64,000 nt of DNA, from positions 1 through 64,000 of the forward strand of contig JAWRVZ010000274.1 of the NCBI GenBank assembly GCA_037043235.1, in the 5' to 3' direction. Positions 1-13,228 of this stretch are shown in pieces. Origin of the DNA: Rhodeus uyekii. Its lineage: Eukaryota; Chordata; Actinopteri; Cypriniformes; Acheilognathidae. Under the pieces are notes generated by a model. It saw nothing but the letters and a program-made list of their open reading frames with translations. It had not been told where the DNA came from and made no database searches. A program made the translations under genes and the position numbers. Each line of letters begins with the position of its first letter. The stretch's first letter is position 1.

Positions 1-1188
1 ATACCTTAAATGGCATCTCTAGTTCTAAGTGTCCTATCGTTTTTCTAAGTAATCAATTATTTATTGACTTAGGCATCATCATATTATATTACGGCTGTTA
101 ATGTTTATGAAAGCAAATGTTTTATGACATTTTTATGATCAGCAAGCAACGTCTCTCACTTTAAACTAAATGGATGAGTATATAATCAAAAACCATTTTA
201 ACATTATTAAAATACATAGTGACATTTTTTTTGCTTGAACTTGAATTATAAGATCTGATGTAAATTATCAATTGTCACTTTCCTTGTGGCTGTCAAAGTC
301 ACACAATTATATTCAAAAAATTAAAATTAAAATGAAACCCTTTAATAATGTAAAACAGTATACAGTAATGCATTAGGTAGATAATCAGTAACTAAGATTT
401 TCATTGTCATTGGACACACAGTTTATAGTTCCTGCTGTGATGTTGCAGAAATAGAAACCATTCCAAAAATAGAATCCCTTGTCACATATCACATTTCACC
501 ATCACAGCTGGTTAGGCCAAAACTCTGATTAACATGGAAAATATATCTTTTATCATGTGACACAGCATTACGTAGCATCTGATTAGGAAACAGTGATTTT
601 GTTGTGTTTAAGGTTATTTTAGGCACTTTTTGTTTTACATGTCAAATAACACCGATTAACTGTAAAATAGGGTTTTGAGAGGCTTATTCCTTTATCATAA
701 CCTTTCTATAACATGATAACTGACCTGTAATGGATATCCAGCAGTGGGGAAGGACACACAGACAGCTCAGAGTCATTCCAGTCTGGTTAAGGTTATATTA
801 AGTGATTTTCAGGAAGGGCTTTGTGGTGTCTCATTACGCAATAGGCTCAGTGGGTCTTGATCTGACTCACTACTTTTTAGATGTCCTCTCCTAAAGCAAC
901 ACTGTCACTTGGCACATAAAGATGACATCACTTGAGTCCCATGTGTGCCATTAACCTCCATCCAGACTTCTAATGTACTGTATTTTTCTAGAGACACAAA
1001 TGTTATCACAAGAGTGGAATAACATTGAGGTGCAACTGTGGCCTGGGGGCAGAAGTGCACTGACGCTGCCAGCATTGTTTCCAGGTTTGATTGATCACCA
1101 TCATTAACACTGATGTAACAGTGCACTGACATTGCAAAGTCATGATTACAGTTGAGTGTAGTCATGTTGGATCTAGCTGCACATACAT
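1..1188. other. AT-rich sequence without a recognised gene
   Basis: I see no supported coding region, RNA gene or transposon terminus here. The short open frames on the minus strand lack recognisable motifs and sit in AT-rich DNA. It is best described as unassigned intergenic or intronic sequence. Confidence 0.6.
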
Positions 1189-1281
1189 ACTCTTAAAAGT
1201 AAAGGTTCTTTATTCGCATATATGTTTGCATAAAGAACGTTTAACATCACACAAAAGATTCTTTATAGTGGACAAAAGTTG
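1189..1281. repeat. MITE-like fragment of the AAAGGTTCTTTAT type
   Basis: The stretch contains AAAGGTTCTTTATTCGCAT, then CATAAAGAACGTTTAACATC, then AAAGATTCTTTATAGTGG. This partly palindromic pattern matches a very common cyprinid short interspersed DNA-transposon-like repeat that I recall, but I do not assign a family name. The copy is short and diverged, and no target-site duplication was identified. Confidence 0.45.
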
Positions 1282-1362
1282 ATGTTTTATTTTTATTCTA
1301 AATTTTTTTATTCATTTATTTTATTAAATTTTTTTAATAAAATAAAAGAATAACAACAACTA

Positions 1363-2035
1363 ACTACCCTGTAGGGTTAAAGACACAACCAGCAGCTGGA
1401 CTGGACTGACCACAATAAGAACTAGAACAGGCAAAACATGCTGGCAACACATGACGGGATACATTACACAACAAATTGGCACAGTACTGGAAACAGAAGT
1501 AGAATAAATAGGGAGCAAACAAAGCAGGTAAAAATGGAGAGCAATCGGGGCAACTGAACCAAAGTTCAGACAGCAAATGGTTGAGATTAAGACAATAGAC
1601 AGGAGAGGACATGGCACAAAGGAACAAACCTGATAAGCCATGTGCTCACACCAAACGTGACAAAAACATGAGTACATTTCCAGCGCGCACAAATCACAAA
1701 CCATGTGCTCAAACAAAACAAGACACAAACATGCAGCTAACAAGAACGCTCATAAGCTACGTGTTCACACAAAACATAATATGAAAACACATGGCGAGTG
1801 AAAACACAAGGGTACCCCGGATATAATGTCATTGACAGGCGACGCAATGACATGGCCATTACACTGGTTAAAACTGCTGATTTCTCTGGGGAAAAAAGCT
1901 GTGAGCAACACAGCACAATACATGACATAAAAGCATGCAGCCAATGTAAACATGAACCATGTGCTACAGCAACTGAAGTGGACAAAAGAGTGCGCAGCCC
2001 GAGCCAACTCGAAACTGCTCGCACTCACAAAACAT
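1363..2035. repeat. Unclassified dispersed repeat, copy 1, with internal minisatellite
   Basis: This block shares ordered blocks with 29385-29835, including a segment built on catgtgctcacacaaaac and a later segment reading roughly aaaacatgaaccatgtgcta. Between about 1630 and 1800 there are degenerate units of some 40-45 bp with the core CATGTGCTCAMACAAAAC. All frames open over it are low-complexity and shadow this repeat. It could be part of an LTR or a non-autonomous element; no termini are clear. Confidence 0.55.
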
Positions 2036-2770
<735 letters not shown>

Positions 2771-5116
2771 ATATACTTTCTTTAACTCTAATTTTAGTTA
2801 ATTAATTACTAACAAGACACACTGAGCATATTACTTAACATAAGTAATCATAAATTAATAATGAACAACATGTTAACATGTGTGTAATTGTCATTCAATT
2901 AAGAAATAATCTCTTTTTATAATGGATGTTTGTGGTGATTTTCAGGACCTCAAATGCTTCTGATCTTGCCATTCAGATGTTCACAAACGTCCTGAGAGAT
3001 TTCAAATATTCCTCTTGGTGTCGGTTCCTATGAAGCATCACTCCGCTAGTTTGTATTCGCAGCAACACACATCGTCTGCCAGCCACACACAATCCTGTGC
3101 ATATATGTGAGTGTGTTTGTGTGACGTTTGTGACCCAGACGCTCCCTAAACCATCCTGTCGCATCTGTTGCTCAATACATCCAGATAAGTTCACCCACCA
3201 TGCTGAATACCAAGAAAGCTGTGCAGGAAAAGCAGCCAAGTTCAGAACGTCTGTAAGGGCCTCATCTTCCAAACTCTATTTCAGAGTGTTTGCTTTTGGA
3301 TTTACAACTATGTGTTGACTTTTATTTAAGAGTGTTTCTTTAGGTTTTGTCTGATTTTTCTTTGGTCTTTGTTTGGTTGTTAGAGCATTAATATGTAGTT
3401 GATGAATGCAAATATGAGTGAGTGTGCATATGCACCTCACCCCCTCCCTGCTCAGTTCCGCTGCGTTTCCTGTACACATTGGCAGTGTTCTGCAGCAGAT
3501 TGTTAGTATTATCGTCCATGCAGACCTTCGCCAACAGTAGTGGCATTTATTTTTATCTCAGCTCTCTCTCCTTCTCATTCCAAACCTTTTTTCTGCTTTG
3601 TATGCTATTCCGTTTCTTACTGATTTCATCATGCGGCTACAACTTACAGAGCAGGGGGTGAATTTACTGAACAGTTGCGCCAATTTTTTGCATGGTTTTT
3701 AGAGCAAAACTGGTATCTTATTCACTAAACGTTAGTAATCCAGTATAAAAAGGCAATATAAAAACTGGTGTAATGCTAAGCCATAAGTATTTAAATAATG
3801 TTTATGGCATTATTTTCAGAACAAACACTGCTAATTTCTATTTAAAATAGGTGTGTTATAGACAAGATTTAAAAAACATGTTTCTGTAGATGTTTCTGGC
3901 ATCAGTAACTCATAGAATGATCACCTGACGAAAGCATTTTACATTTTAGGTGCTGTCAACACATTCATGTTGTACATTTCAGAATATAAAGCAACAGGAC
4001 AGAAAATGGCCTGGGATCAGAAAGTACCACAGACTGGGACTTTGGGGGCTACTGTGAATCTGGGCCCACACCATGTGTCATAGCACAAAAGTGTACGTTT
4101 AGTATTGTCGGTGACTACCATCAAATTCTTGTGAGATCTGATACAATGTGATATTTGCTGCATGCTTTATTTAACACAATACCAAATCTTCTGACAAATA
4201 TCAGAATTTGAGATAAATGTTTTTGGCACTCAAAAATAATTCCAACTCTTTTTCTCTCAACACTTGCTTAGCATTGGCAGTTAAATTGTCTATTGGCTAG
4301 TACAGATTAGTAAAGTGACTCATAAATATGTACAGGACTTTAAGTCTGCTTAATATCTACTTGAACAGAAACATAAGGTTTATGATTAACATACATTGTT
4401 CATGAACCTGAACGAGTTCACCAAGGTAAATACAAGAGTCCATCATTTAACAGCTTTTGTTCCATCAGATTTTTGTTCTGAATCAGCAGTATGTTCAGTA
4501 GCCTTCAGTGCTATGTGAATAACTGACTCATAGGAAATCACTAGTGGGGTGAAAATTATAGCATGCCACATTCTTTTGATTAGCAGTAGCTGCAGGTTAA
4601 GCAGAACCAACTGAGACTTAACCAGATAGCAGATTTTGTCTTGCTACTCAATTCATCCCTTAAAGCCCTTGTAGCTTCTGGACCATATCCCAAAATGATT
4701 GATCATAATCCAATATTTAGTTGTGACTTTTGACCCATTAACTAAGACTTTAAGGCTTTGTGGCTCCAATCAGTCTGGGGGCAGCCAGTTTTATTGCCCT
4801 TTAGACGCTAAACAAGACACCTCGGGGTCTTCTCTTTCCCCACGTTCCAAGAAGAAGAAAGGCCATCTGGCAGGCCAATAGGGGGGACACCCGGAATGCA
4901 CAGAAATTTCTGCATGATCTATGTTCACTCAAAGTTCAATTTGTATTAACTATTTCAACTTGTATACAATATATTACTATGTATGTATTAATGCCCCCAT
5001 GTTGTGACCATGTTTTGTAGTTTAACCCATTGTGATTAAATGTGTGCATAAATACCGCCCTATTTGAGCTGGATTCGCTACACCCATCAAAAAGTCTACA
5101 CAAATGATCAAAATTG
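2771..5116. other. No recognised feature
   Basis: I see nothing I can support in this stretch. The open frames at 2973-3272 (minus) and 4699-4881 (plus) have no recognisable domain and no convincing splice-site context. Confidence 0.5.
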
Positions 5117-5503
5117 TGTGGTCGTTGATGCATACCTGGACACGTTGAGGTGCTCAACCAAAAACAAAACAAAAGAAGCACTGTATAGATGTGAAAAGTG
5201 ATGCAGCTTTGAAAGAAAAGTGTATTGGTGTAACAAAGGGACTCGCAGGCAGGTATCCACTCACCTGTACTGGTCGTACAGGCAGAAGGTCAGGGCAAAC
5301 AGAGAGCATACGTGATCGGTAATACAGGCAGGAGTCAGAAAGGCAGACAGACAGAATCAGGTACGTTAATCCAGGCGGGGAAGTCAAGACAGGCAGATAG
5401 CATTCACGAGCGTTAATCCAGGCACAGGTCGGGACAGGCAGAACAGAATCAATCACAGGTAACAGGCAGAATTGGTAACAGGCAAACAAACAGGGACATA
5501 AAC
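5117..5503. repeat. LTR-like dispersed repeat fragment (copy 1)
   Basis: The first ~150 bp, beginning TGTGGTCGTTGATGCAT, recur at 6543-6692 with about 90 per cent identity by eye. The sequence beyond it is rich in ACAGGCAG and GGTAACAGGCA motifs of the kind found in antisense teleost LTRs. It runs up to the hAT element at 5512 and probably continues on the far side at 6148. Class and termini are uncertain. Confidence 0.4.
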
Positions 5504-5511
5504 GCTTAGAC

Positions 5512-6139
5512 CAGGGGTGGGCAAACTACGGCCCGCGGGCCATATCCGGCCCGTTAAGCTTTTTAATCCGGCCTGCCGAACTTGCCGAACCTGTATTAAA
5601 CCTCCTTCATTTTACATTTCCCTGTAATGTCACTCTGTCGCGGCTGCAAGCGGTAGTGGCGCTGAAGCTGTGGTGGAGAGTAGCCGTATGTCGCAAACCC
5701 CTCTACACCCCCCTTTATAGCGTTAATTCCGTGCTAAAAAGGAACAAGCGGAAAACTGATGTTCGAACATTCGCCCACTCTCGACTGCTGTTTTTGCTCG
5801 CGCAAGCACTTTTATTTTTGTCAGTCGTGCTCTTGTAATAGTAACATCAAACGTCATTGGTTAGTTCCCCTTTTTTCCAGAGGTCAGTTGTGATTGGACG
5901 CCTGTCAATCTAGAGCTGAGGCAAATATACGATTCAGTCACATTGCATATTATGGTTTTTCTGTCGATTAAATTGTATTAATATTGTTTTGTTGTAATTT
6001 CACGTGTCCCAGTCGAGGGATTTAAGACCAAACTATATTTTATACAGGTTTTCTAGGATTTCTTATAAGTAAATGCACAGGTACGACCAATGTTAAGAAA
6101 CCAATGTGGCCCGCGAGACAAATAGTTTGCCCACCCCTG
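5512..6139. mobile_element. Non-autonomous hAT transposon, 628 bp, perfect 8-bp TSD
   Basis: The element starts CAGGGGTGGGCAAACTA and ends with the reverse complement, AGTTTGCCCACCCCTG. It is flanked by identical 8-bp duplications GCTTAGAC at 5504-5511 and 6140-6147. TIRs starting CAG with an 8-bp TSD are diagnostic of hAT transposons. There is no transposase, so it needed an enzyme in trans. About 165 bp of its interior (5757-5921) recurs inverted at 55660-55838 inside a hAT element with different termini. Confidence 0.93.
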
Positions 6140-6147
6140 GCTTAGAC

Positions 6148-6369
6148 TGACAACCGTAGTAAATCGAGACCTCGCCATGTGTGTGCATGCAAGAGAGTCC
6201 AGATGATGGTTAACAGCTGGTGTGACAAACAATCATAATGGTGTCCAGCTGGTGTGTGCAATCAGTCCAATGTGTGAGTTTCAGGGAAATGTAGTGTATG
6301 TGTATCAGTATAAGTGTGAGCTCCCTCCGGTGGTCAGAGAGGGGAGCGCGGAGCTCATATTCATAACAA
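6148..6369. other. Probable continuation of the LTR-like repeat
   Basis: This is the right flank of the hAT insertion. It resembles the left flank in style, with short repeated words such as CAGCTGGTGTG, and carries no gene. Continuity with 5117-5503 is inferred from the matching TSD of the inserted element. Confidence 0.35.
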
Positions 6370-6487
6370 TTGGTTAAAGCTAAGGTTTGGTAACTGGAAG
6401 AATGGTATAGTTTGATCCCTGCAAAAAGCTACAAACCATCCCCATTGTGCCCTTGAGAAAGGCGCTTAATTCCAGGTTGATCCAGGG
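6370..6487 (+). repeat. tRNA-derived SINE fragment
   Basis: The segment has a B-box-like GTTTGATCCCTGC followed by TGCCCTTGAGAAAGGCGCTT, an arrangement typical of teleost SINE bodies (the GAGCAAGGCACTTAACCCC core). It is cut off by the hAT terminus at 6488. The tail and true 5' end are not seen, and it is not a functional tRNA gene. Confidence 0.5.
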
Positions 6488-6814
6488 CAGGGGTCGGCAA
6501 CCCGCGGCTCCGGAGCCGCATGCGGCTCTTTCACCCCTGTGCTGTGGTCGTTGATGCATATCTGGACACGTTCAGGTGCTCTACCAAAAACAAAACAAAA
6601 GAAGCGCTGTATAGATGTAAAAAGTGATGCAGCTTTGAAAGAAGACTGTATTGGTGTAACAAAGGGACTCGCAGGCAGGTATCCACTCAATACTCAATGA
6701 AACACTCTTTCATCCCCTGCACGTAACTTGTAGCAGCGGTCCCCCTATCCGCGCTCGGGCCGCTATCGCTCCGCCCACGGAAGAAAGGAGTGTCGCACCG
6801 CACCCCCCTGTAAA
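6488..6814. mobile_element. hAT terminus and interior, interrupted by an LTR-like fragment
   Basis: CAGGGGTCGGCAACCCGCGG followed by a GC-rich GCGGCTCTTTCA segment is a well-known hAT terminus. The same terminus occurs at 31618. After 6693 the same element seems to resume (CTCTTTCATCCCCTGCACG, then TTGTAGCAGCGGTCCC, also seen at about 31707). The far terminus was not found, so this is a truncated copy. Confidence 0.6.
6543..6692. repeat. LTR-like dispersed repeat fragment (copy 2)
   Basis: This is nearly the same as 5117-5270, from TGTGGTCGTTGATGCAT to GGCAGGTATCCACTCA. It sits inside a hAT fragment, so it arrived separately from, or was copied from, its neighbour 1.3 kb away. Confidence 0.65.
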
Positions 6815-6816
6815 TA

Positions 6817-7793
6817 CTTGATCTGTACCGGAAACACGATTGGTACTGCGCATGTGCAAAAACGCAAATTTTATTCTGCCTATGCGCGATTCTATGACCA
6901 CTTCCTCTTATTTTACGACAGCTTCGCCCCTGTCACGATTTGTACTGCGCATATGCGCACTTTGTAGTGAAAACATTTGGTGGTGAGGGACTATGGATTT
7001 TTATACGTTTTATGATGGAATGCAAGAATTCAGTGTCAAGAGGACATGGAAACATTTTAGTCATACTGTGCTGATGAACAAGGTTCATGAATAAGGCCAT
7101 GTTACTCAATCAGCAAGTGAGTGAGTGAGTGAGTGAAGGAAGGAATTAATTAATGTATGAGTAAATAAAATTGAATAAATAAATAACTTTATTTTGTGTG
7201 TTTCTTTAATGCAGACATTTAACTGAACTGATATAAGTTGAATCTATCTTTTGAAAGTTAAATATTATATGTAAACTAACACACAGAGTCTTATGTACAC
7301 ATCTGCGGTACCAAAATGGAGTAACAAATGTAAACCATTTAGTTTGATTGCATTAAATTTGTGTCACCTTGATATATTTTACCTTTGTGAGTGTTTGTGT
7401 GTGTGTGTAAATGCTTTATTTAAAAAAAGCATGCATAAAGATAACATCAATATTGTATCATAACAACATAATTTGCTTCACAATAGCTACTACTGAGATT
7501 ACATAAAAGAGTAAAGGGAAAATAAAAGAAAAAAAACAATTGAGAGGGTATATTACTAAACATATTTCATGCATATATTTATATGAAAATACAAAATGAA
7601 TATCATACTGCAGTTGTTTTGCTGGCTTTGTTGTTTTTAGATGTAGAAAATCACATCTATGTACATTTTAATCTCCATTTTAAGCACTCGATCAGTAACA
7701 TCTGCCGTAAATTGTTTTGCACAGCTCAGACAGGAAGTAGACGCGTTTTCGTGCATGCGCGGTACCAATCGTGTTTTTCTGGTACGGATCAAG
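6817..7793. mobile_element. Mariner/Tc1-like MITE, 977 bp, TA target site
   Basis: The left end CTTGATCTGTACCGGAAAC and the right end (reverse-complemented CTTGATCCGTACCAGAAAAA) form TIRs that continue through ACACGATTGGTAC and GCGCATG. The element is flanked by TA at 6815-6816 and 7794-7795, as expected for Tc1/mariner. No transposase is present. The open frame at 7583-7804 runs out through the right TIR and is not a gene. TIR homology is clear; the superfamily call rests on the TA duplication. Confidence 0.7.
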
Positions 7794-7920
7794 TAGTCAA
7801 GTAGTAAAATAGCAAATATGTAACGAATGCCATTGCTTTCACAGTTGTACTCCAGGGCTAGCTCCCAGGCTGTCTCTTTGGTGCAATTTGATGTGGCGTG
7901 TTTGGCTGGAGACTAAAGGT

Positions 7921-8100
7921 CGGTGGCATAGTGGTTAAAGATCTGGGATGGTGACAAATAAGTTGAAATCAAATGCATGTGTTGATCTTTGAGCTAACAT
8001 TATTGCTCTCTTTAACAAGACACCATAGGCGACTCAAGGGATGACTGCCTCTGTAATACTATGTGTAAGTTGCTTTGGATACAAGCCCTGCTGAATGAGT
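7921..8100 (+). repeat. Degenerate tRNA-derived SINE with L2-like tail
   Basis: The 5' part, GGTGGCATAGTGGTTAAAGA, resembles an A-box promoter. The 3' part, GTAAGTTGCTTTGGATAC, matches the conserved tail shared by many teleost SINEs and their partner LINEs. The B box is degraded. This is an old, inactive copy. Confidence 0.55.
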
Positions 8101-9648
8101 TCTTACTGTCTTTACTTCTGCTCTCTTGAGCAGAGCTTTTTTTAACCCTGCATTCCATTGTTAAACCCCTGACTTGCATGCTGGGACAGCATATGAGCTA
8201 GAACTGCTGATACATTAATGAGATATCCCTTTGGGCTAGTGAGGAGAGATGCTCAATATGTCCTGTCAAGACCTAAACACATGGCCTCATGTGTTTACTT
8301 GAAATACTGTCACCAGTTCCAAAACAAGTATGATGGTTTTATTCTGCTCAACAGTACTAGCTGTATTTACTGTATAATTAATGGAATCTTCTCCAGAGCA
8401 ACTCTTAGTAGCCAAATGCAAAGTAATTCTCTGTGTTACTGCCATGATTACTCCATCAGTGAGTGGTTAATGAGTGGGTGGAGATACACAAGACCTTGAA
8501 CCAGGCTTTCCTGCTCACAAAACAAAAAAATTTCTGACCCACATAATGCATAACACTTTCATTTGACTACTCTCATGGAGGGAGCTGAGCTCATTTGCTT
8601 CAGAAAATGTAAAAATCAAGTAAATATTGTGGTTGTGTTGTTAACCACCCTAACTGTTGTTGAAATATCTGTTTGAAACTGTGACTCCTTAGGGAAGACT
8701 GATGGTTTTAGACCGTTGTGTGTAGCCTATGTTGTCAAAGTAACACCCACTTAGTGCTTTCAGATTCTGTTCACCAGCAGTGGCAGCTGAATATGGCTTT
8801 TTTTTCACTTTGATTCTCTGGAGGGGAACAGAATCTGTCTTCCGCGACTTACAGCTTTGAGCTTCAGGACTCTGGTGATAAATGCAAAACTCAGCACTCT
8901 TGTGCAGGACTGTGGTTTTGGATGATGCAGACAGCAGTACCTAAATATGTATTATGAGTTATAAATATGTATTATGAGTTATAAATGTAAAACTTACCTC
9001 TGCAGGACAAGAGATTCTACTTTTTCGATGGAGCGAAAATGTTTTTCAATTTAAACATACTTTTTCAAAATCTACCAAATTTTACCTTAATCTTCCTAAA
9101 AAACCTAGATCAACTATATGCATGTAAAGTCACCATAAAATATTTCATCTAGTGCTGCCATGACTGGAAAGTTTAACAGACAACATTGTTTAGATAACTA
9201 GCACACCCAAAGGCTGTTGTGTTGGATGTTTATTTATTGCAGATGTTATAGCACTGTATGGTCTACTATGGTCTACTGTACTGTATACTCATGATCTCTC
9301 TCCCTATGATCACTAAAAGATGCCCTAAATATATCAACTGCACTCTATGGGAATTACATGTGCCTTCACCTTTTTCTTCTTATTATTATAATTTCAGTCC
9401 ATATGTTGGCCTGAAATATTCAATGCTGTTACCATTTGCCTTTGGATTTAATTATCTGTGTCTTCATAAAATCAGTTTTAATGGCAAACCAAACAGAATT
9501 GGCATGACGGGGCAGACTTTAAGACAATTGCTGGATTGTGTTTTCAGAATATAAAAGTCATTTTCTCTAATGAGGCAAGGGAAGCAGTGAAATTAGGGAT
9601 GAGAAAAACTAAATATGAGATCAAATAATTTGTGGAGAGTTCATTTTT
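8101..9648. other. No recognised feature apart from a short duplication
   Basis: No coding region, RNA gene or transposon end could be supported here. A 20-bp tandem duplication lies at 8943-8982. Confidence 0.5.
8943..8982. repeat. 20-bp tandem duplication
   Basis: Two adjacent identical units, AAATATGTATTATGAGTTAT, in AT-rich DNA. Confidence 0.9.
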
Positions 9649-9742
9649 GGGGCAGCAAGGTGCCTCAGGAGGTAGCACTGTCACCTCACACAAGAAGGTC
9701 ACTGGTCTGAGTCTTGGCTGAGTCAGTAGGCCAATCAAATCC
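9649..9742 (+). repeat. DANA/mermaid-like SINE fragment
   Basis: The run GGTAGCACTGTCACCTCAC followed by CAAGAAGGTCACTGGTCTGA and TTGGCTGAGTCAG matches the tRNA-related head of the zebrafish DANA/mermaid SINE, including a B-box remnant at GGTCTGAGTC. The anonymous 3' modules are missing, so it is truncated. The family link comes from memory of the consensus, but it is distinctive and supports a cyprinid source. Confidence 0.7.
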
Positions 9743-11957
<2,215 letters not shown>

Positions 11958-11961
11958 GAAT

Positions 11962-12435
11962 TGTCAGGGTTCTGTCACGTCAGTTTCGGTTACTAGTGTG
12001 TTGTTTGACAGAACCCTAACACTGCTCTCTCTTCCTGTCCTTGTCACCAACTGCGCAATGTCTCGTCTGCCTTGTGAACACGCGGCGATGTGCGCTTGCA
12101 TTCGCCGCATATTTGTGTCTTGTTAACGTCTGCCCCGCCTCCTTGTTTCCCATAATAATTCCCGGCTGTCTCATCACTACCTTCCCTCATGTGTCCCTCA
12201 GTGTTTGCTTTCTGGCGTCGCGTCATCGTCTCTCCATGTTTTACCATGTCCTTGTTCTGCCCGTCATCCTGGTAACCCCCTGCCATTTGTCTGTCTTCCT
12301 TGAGTTTTTTGTTAGTGTTTAGTTATGTTTTCCCCTTTGTGGGTTATTTTCTTTTGTATGTTTGTTTATTTATTAATTTAATAATAAATCCACCTTACCC
12401 TGCATCCTGAGTCCTCCCTTACTTGTAACATGACA
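11962..12435 (+). mobile_element. LTR of a gypsy-like element, 474 bp
   Basis: It begins TGTCAGGGTTCTGTCACG and ends AACATGACA. A poly(A) signal AATAAA lies at 12383-12388, near the end as in an R-U5 region. It is related to the 415-bp solo LTR at 24689-25103: both share TCTGCCCCGCCTCCTTGTTT, CTACCTTCCCTCATGTGTCC and a GAGTCCTCC-type end. GAAT lies on both sides (11958-11961 and 12436-12439), a possible 4-bp duplication, though the register is ambiguous by one base. The sequence after it looks like a leader and gag start rather than random flank. Confidence 0.7.
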
Positions 12436-12451
12436 GAATGACGTGACCAAC

Positions 12452-12916
12452 ATGAGAACCCAGCGGGGGAAGGACCCTATAAGCCCAGCCATGGCCAAGA
12501 GGGCAGTAGATCTGTTCTTTGCTATGGCAGCTGTGCGGGCTTGGAGACTGCACAGTGCTGCTGACCTTGGTGCGGCCAGGGAGGACGTGAGAGGCAGTGA
12601 GTGGTCCGCCACCGGCCCGGAGACGGTCCCTGTGCGTCCAGAAGTGCCCGAAGAGACTGCAGTGCCTCCAGTTTGCTCCGCTATCGTCAAGAAGGCGGTG
12701 GACCTTTTTTTTTACATTTTTGAGGCAGTCCATGCTTGGAGGAGGCATAGTGCTGCTGACACTGACACGGTCGCAGAGGCTGCCCCGGAGCCCGCTGCTG
12801 GTCAGGAGGCCACCCCTGTTCCATACCAGCCTGCTGCTGCCCCGGAGTCCGTACAGGAGCAGCCAGCCTCTGTCCTAGCTATAACAGCCCTGTGGGCACC
12901 TGTGTGCGAATACTGA
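12452..12916 (+). CDS. Small ORF with a duplicated module, next to the LTR; function unknown
   Basis: A 154-residue frame starts 16 bp after the LTR end, with ATG in the position where gypsy gag usually begins; an in-frame GTG nine bases upstream is less likely. It contains two related copies of a module: KRAVDLFFAMAAVRAW then RLHSAAD near residues 16-40, and KKAVDLFFYIFEAVHAW then RRHSAAD near residues 81-105. Alanine-, proline- and glutamate-rich linkers follow. I recognise no enzymatic domain. The best guess is a gag-like or non-autonomous LTR-element protein. The frame ends exactly where DIRS sequence begins, so the 3' end may be created by a junction. Its base composition is more GC-rich than the flanks. 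Confidence 0.5.
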   Translation: MRTQRGKDPISPAMAKRAVDLFFAMAAVRAWRLHSAADLGAAREDVRGSEWSATGPETVPVRPEVPEETAVPPVCSAIVKKAVDLFFYIFEAVHAWRRHSAADTDTVAEAAPEPAAGQEATPVPYQPAAAPESVQEQPASVLAITALWAPVCEY

Positions 12917-12919
12917 ACA

Positions 12920-13228
12920 GGGTAGCAGTTTTACTGTCCAGGGGAATTCCTCTCTACGGGGAGTGGAAGCTTCATCCACAGGTGGTGAAGATATGGCAGA
13001 GGTACGTAGACTCAATCTCCTCTGTATTTCTCTCTAGCAGACTAAAATGCACCATTCTGATAGCTCCACATTGGACATCCAGACATTGGGTGGCAGAGAT
13101 GAACTGCTCTCAGGCCAGCCGTGGCCCCTTTTTCCCCAGAGGGACCTCCTGTCTCAGGCAGTAGGAATTTACCATCCACACCCAGACAGGATAGCTCTGT
13201 GGGTCTGGCCAATGAGAGGGGGAATTTG
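12920..13228 (+). pseudogene. DIRS RNase H/polyprotein C-terminal fragment
   Basis: The translation gives VLLSRGIPLYGEWKLHPQVV and then, after a deletion, LIAPHWTSRHWVAEMNC. Both match the conserved end of the DIRS polyprotein (DALSR..GEWRLHP and LIAPHWP..W). The part that usually follows, LSQ..HP.P...LWVWP, is present but lies in another frame around 13150-13220. It is non-functional because of the internal deletion and frameshift. Confidence 0.75.

Noticed and set aside
2973..3272. 99-residue minus-strand frame as a possible host exon
   Set aside because: No known domain, no clear splice sites and no supporting repeats or conservation visible. Cannot be distinguished from chance.
9649..9742. 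A tRNA gene
   Set aside because: Only promoter-box remnants of a SINE are present; no cloverleaf with acceptor stem can be drawn.
11962..12439. A precise 5-bp TSD for this LTR
   Set aside because: AGAAT on the left would overlap the last base of the LTR on the right; only GAAT is unambiguous, so a solo-LTR claim is not made.
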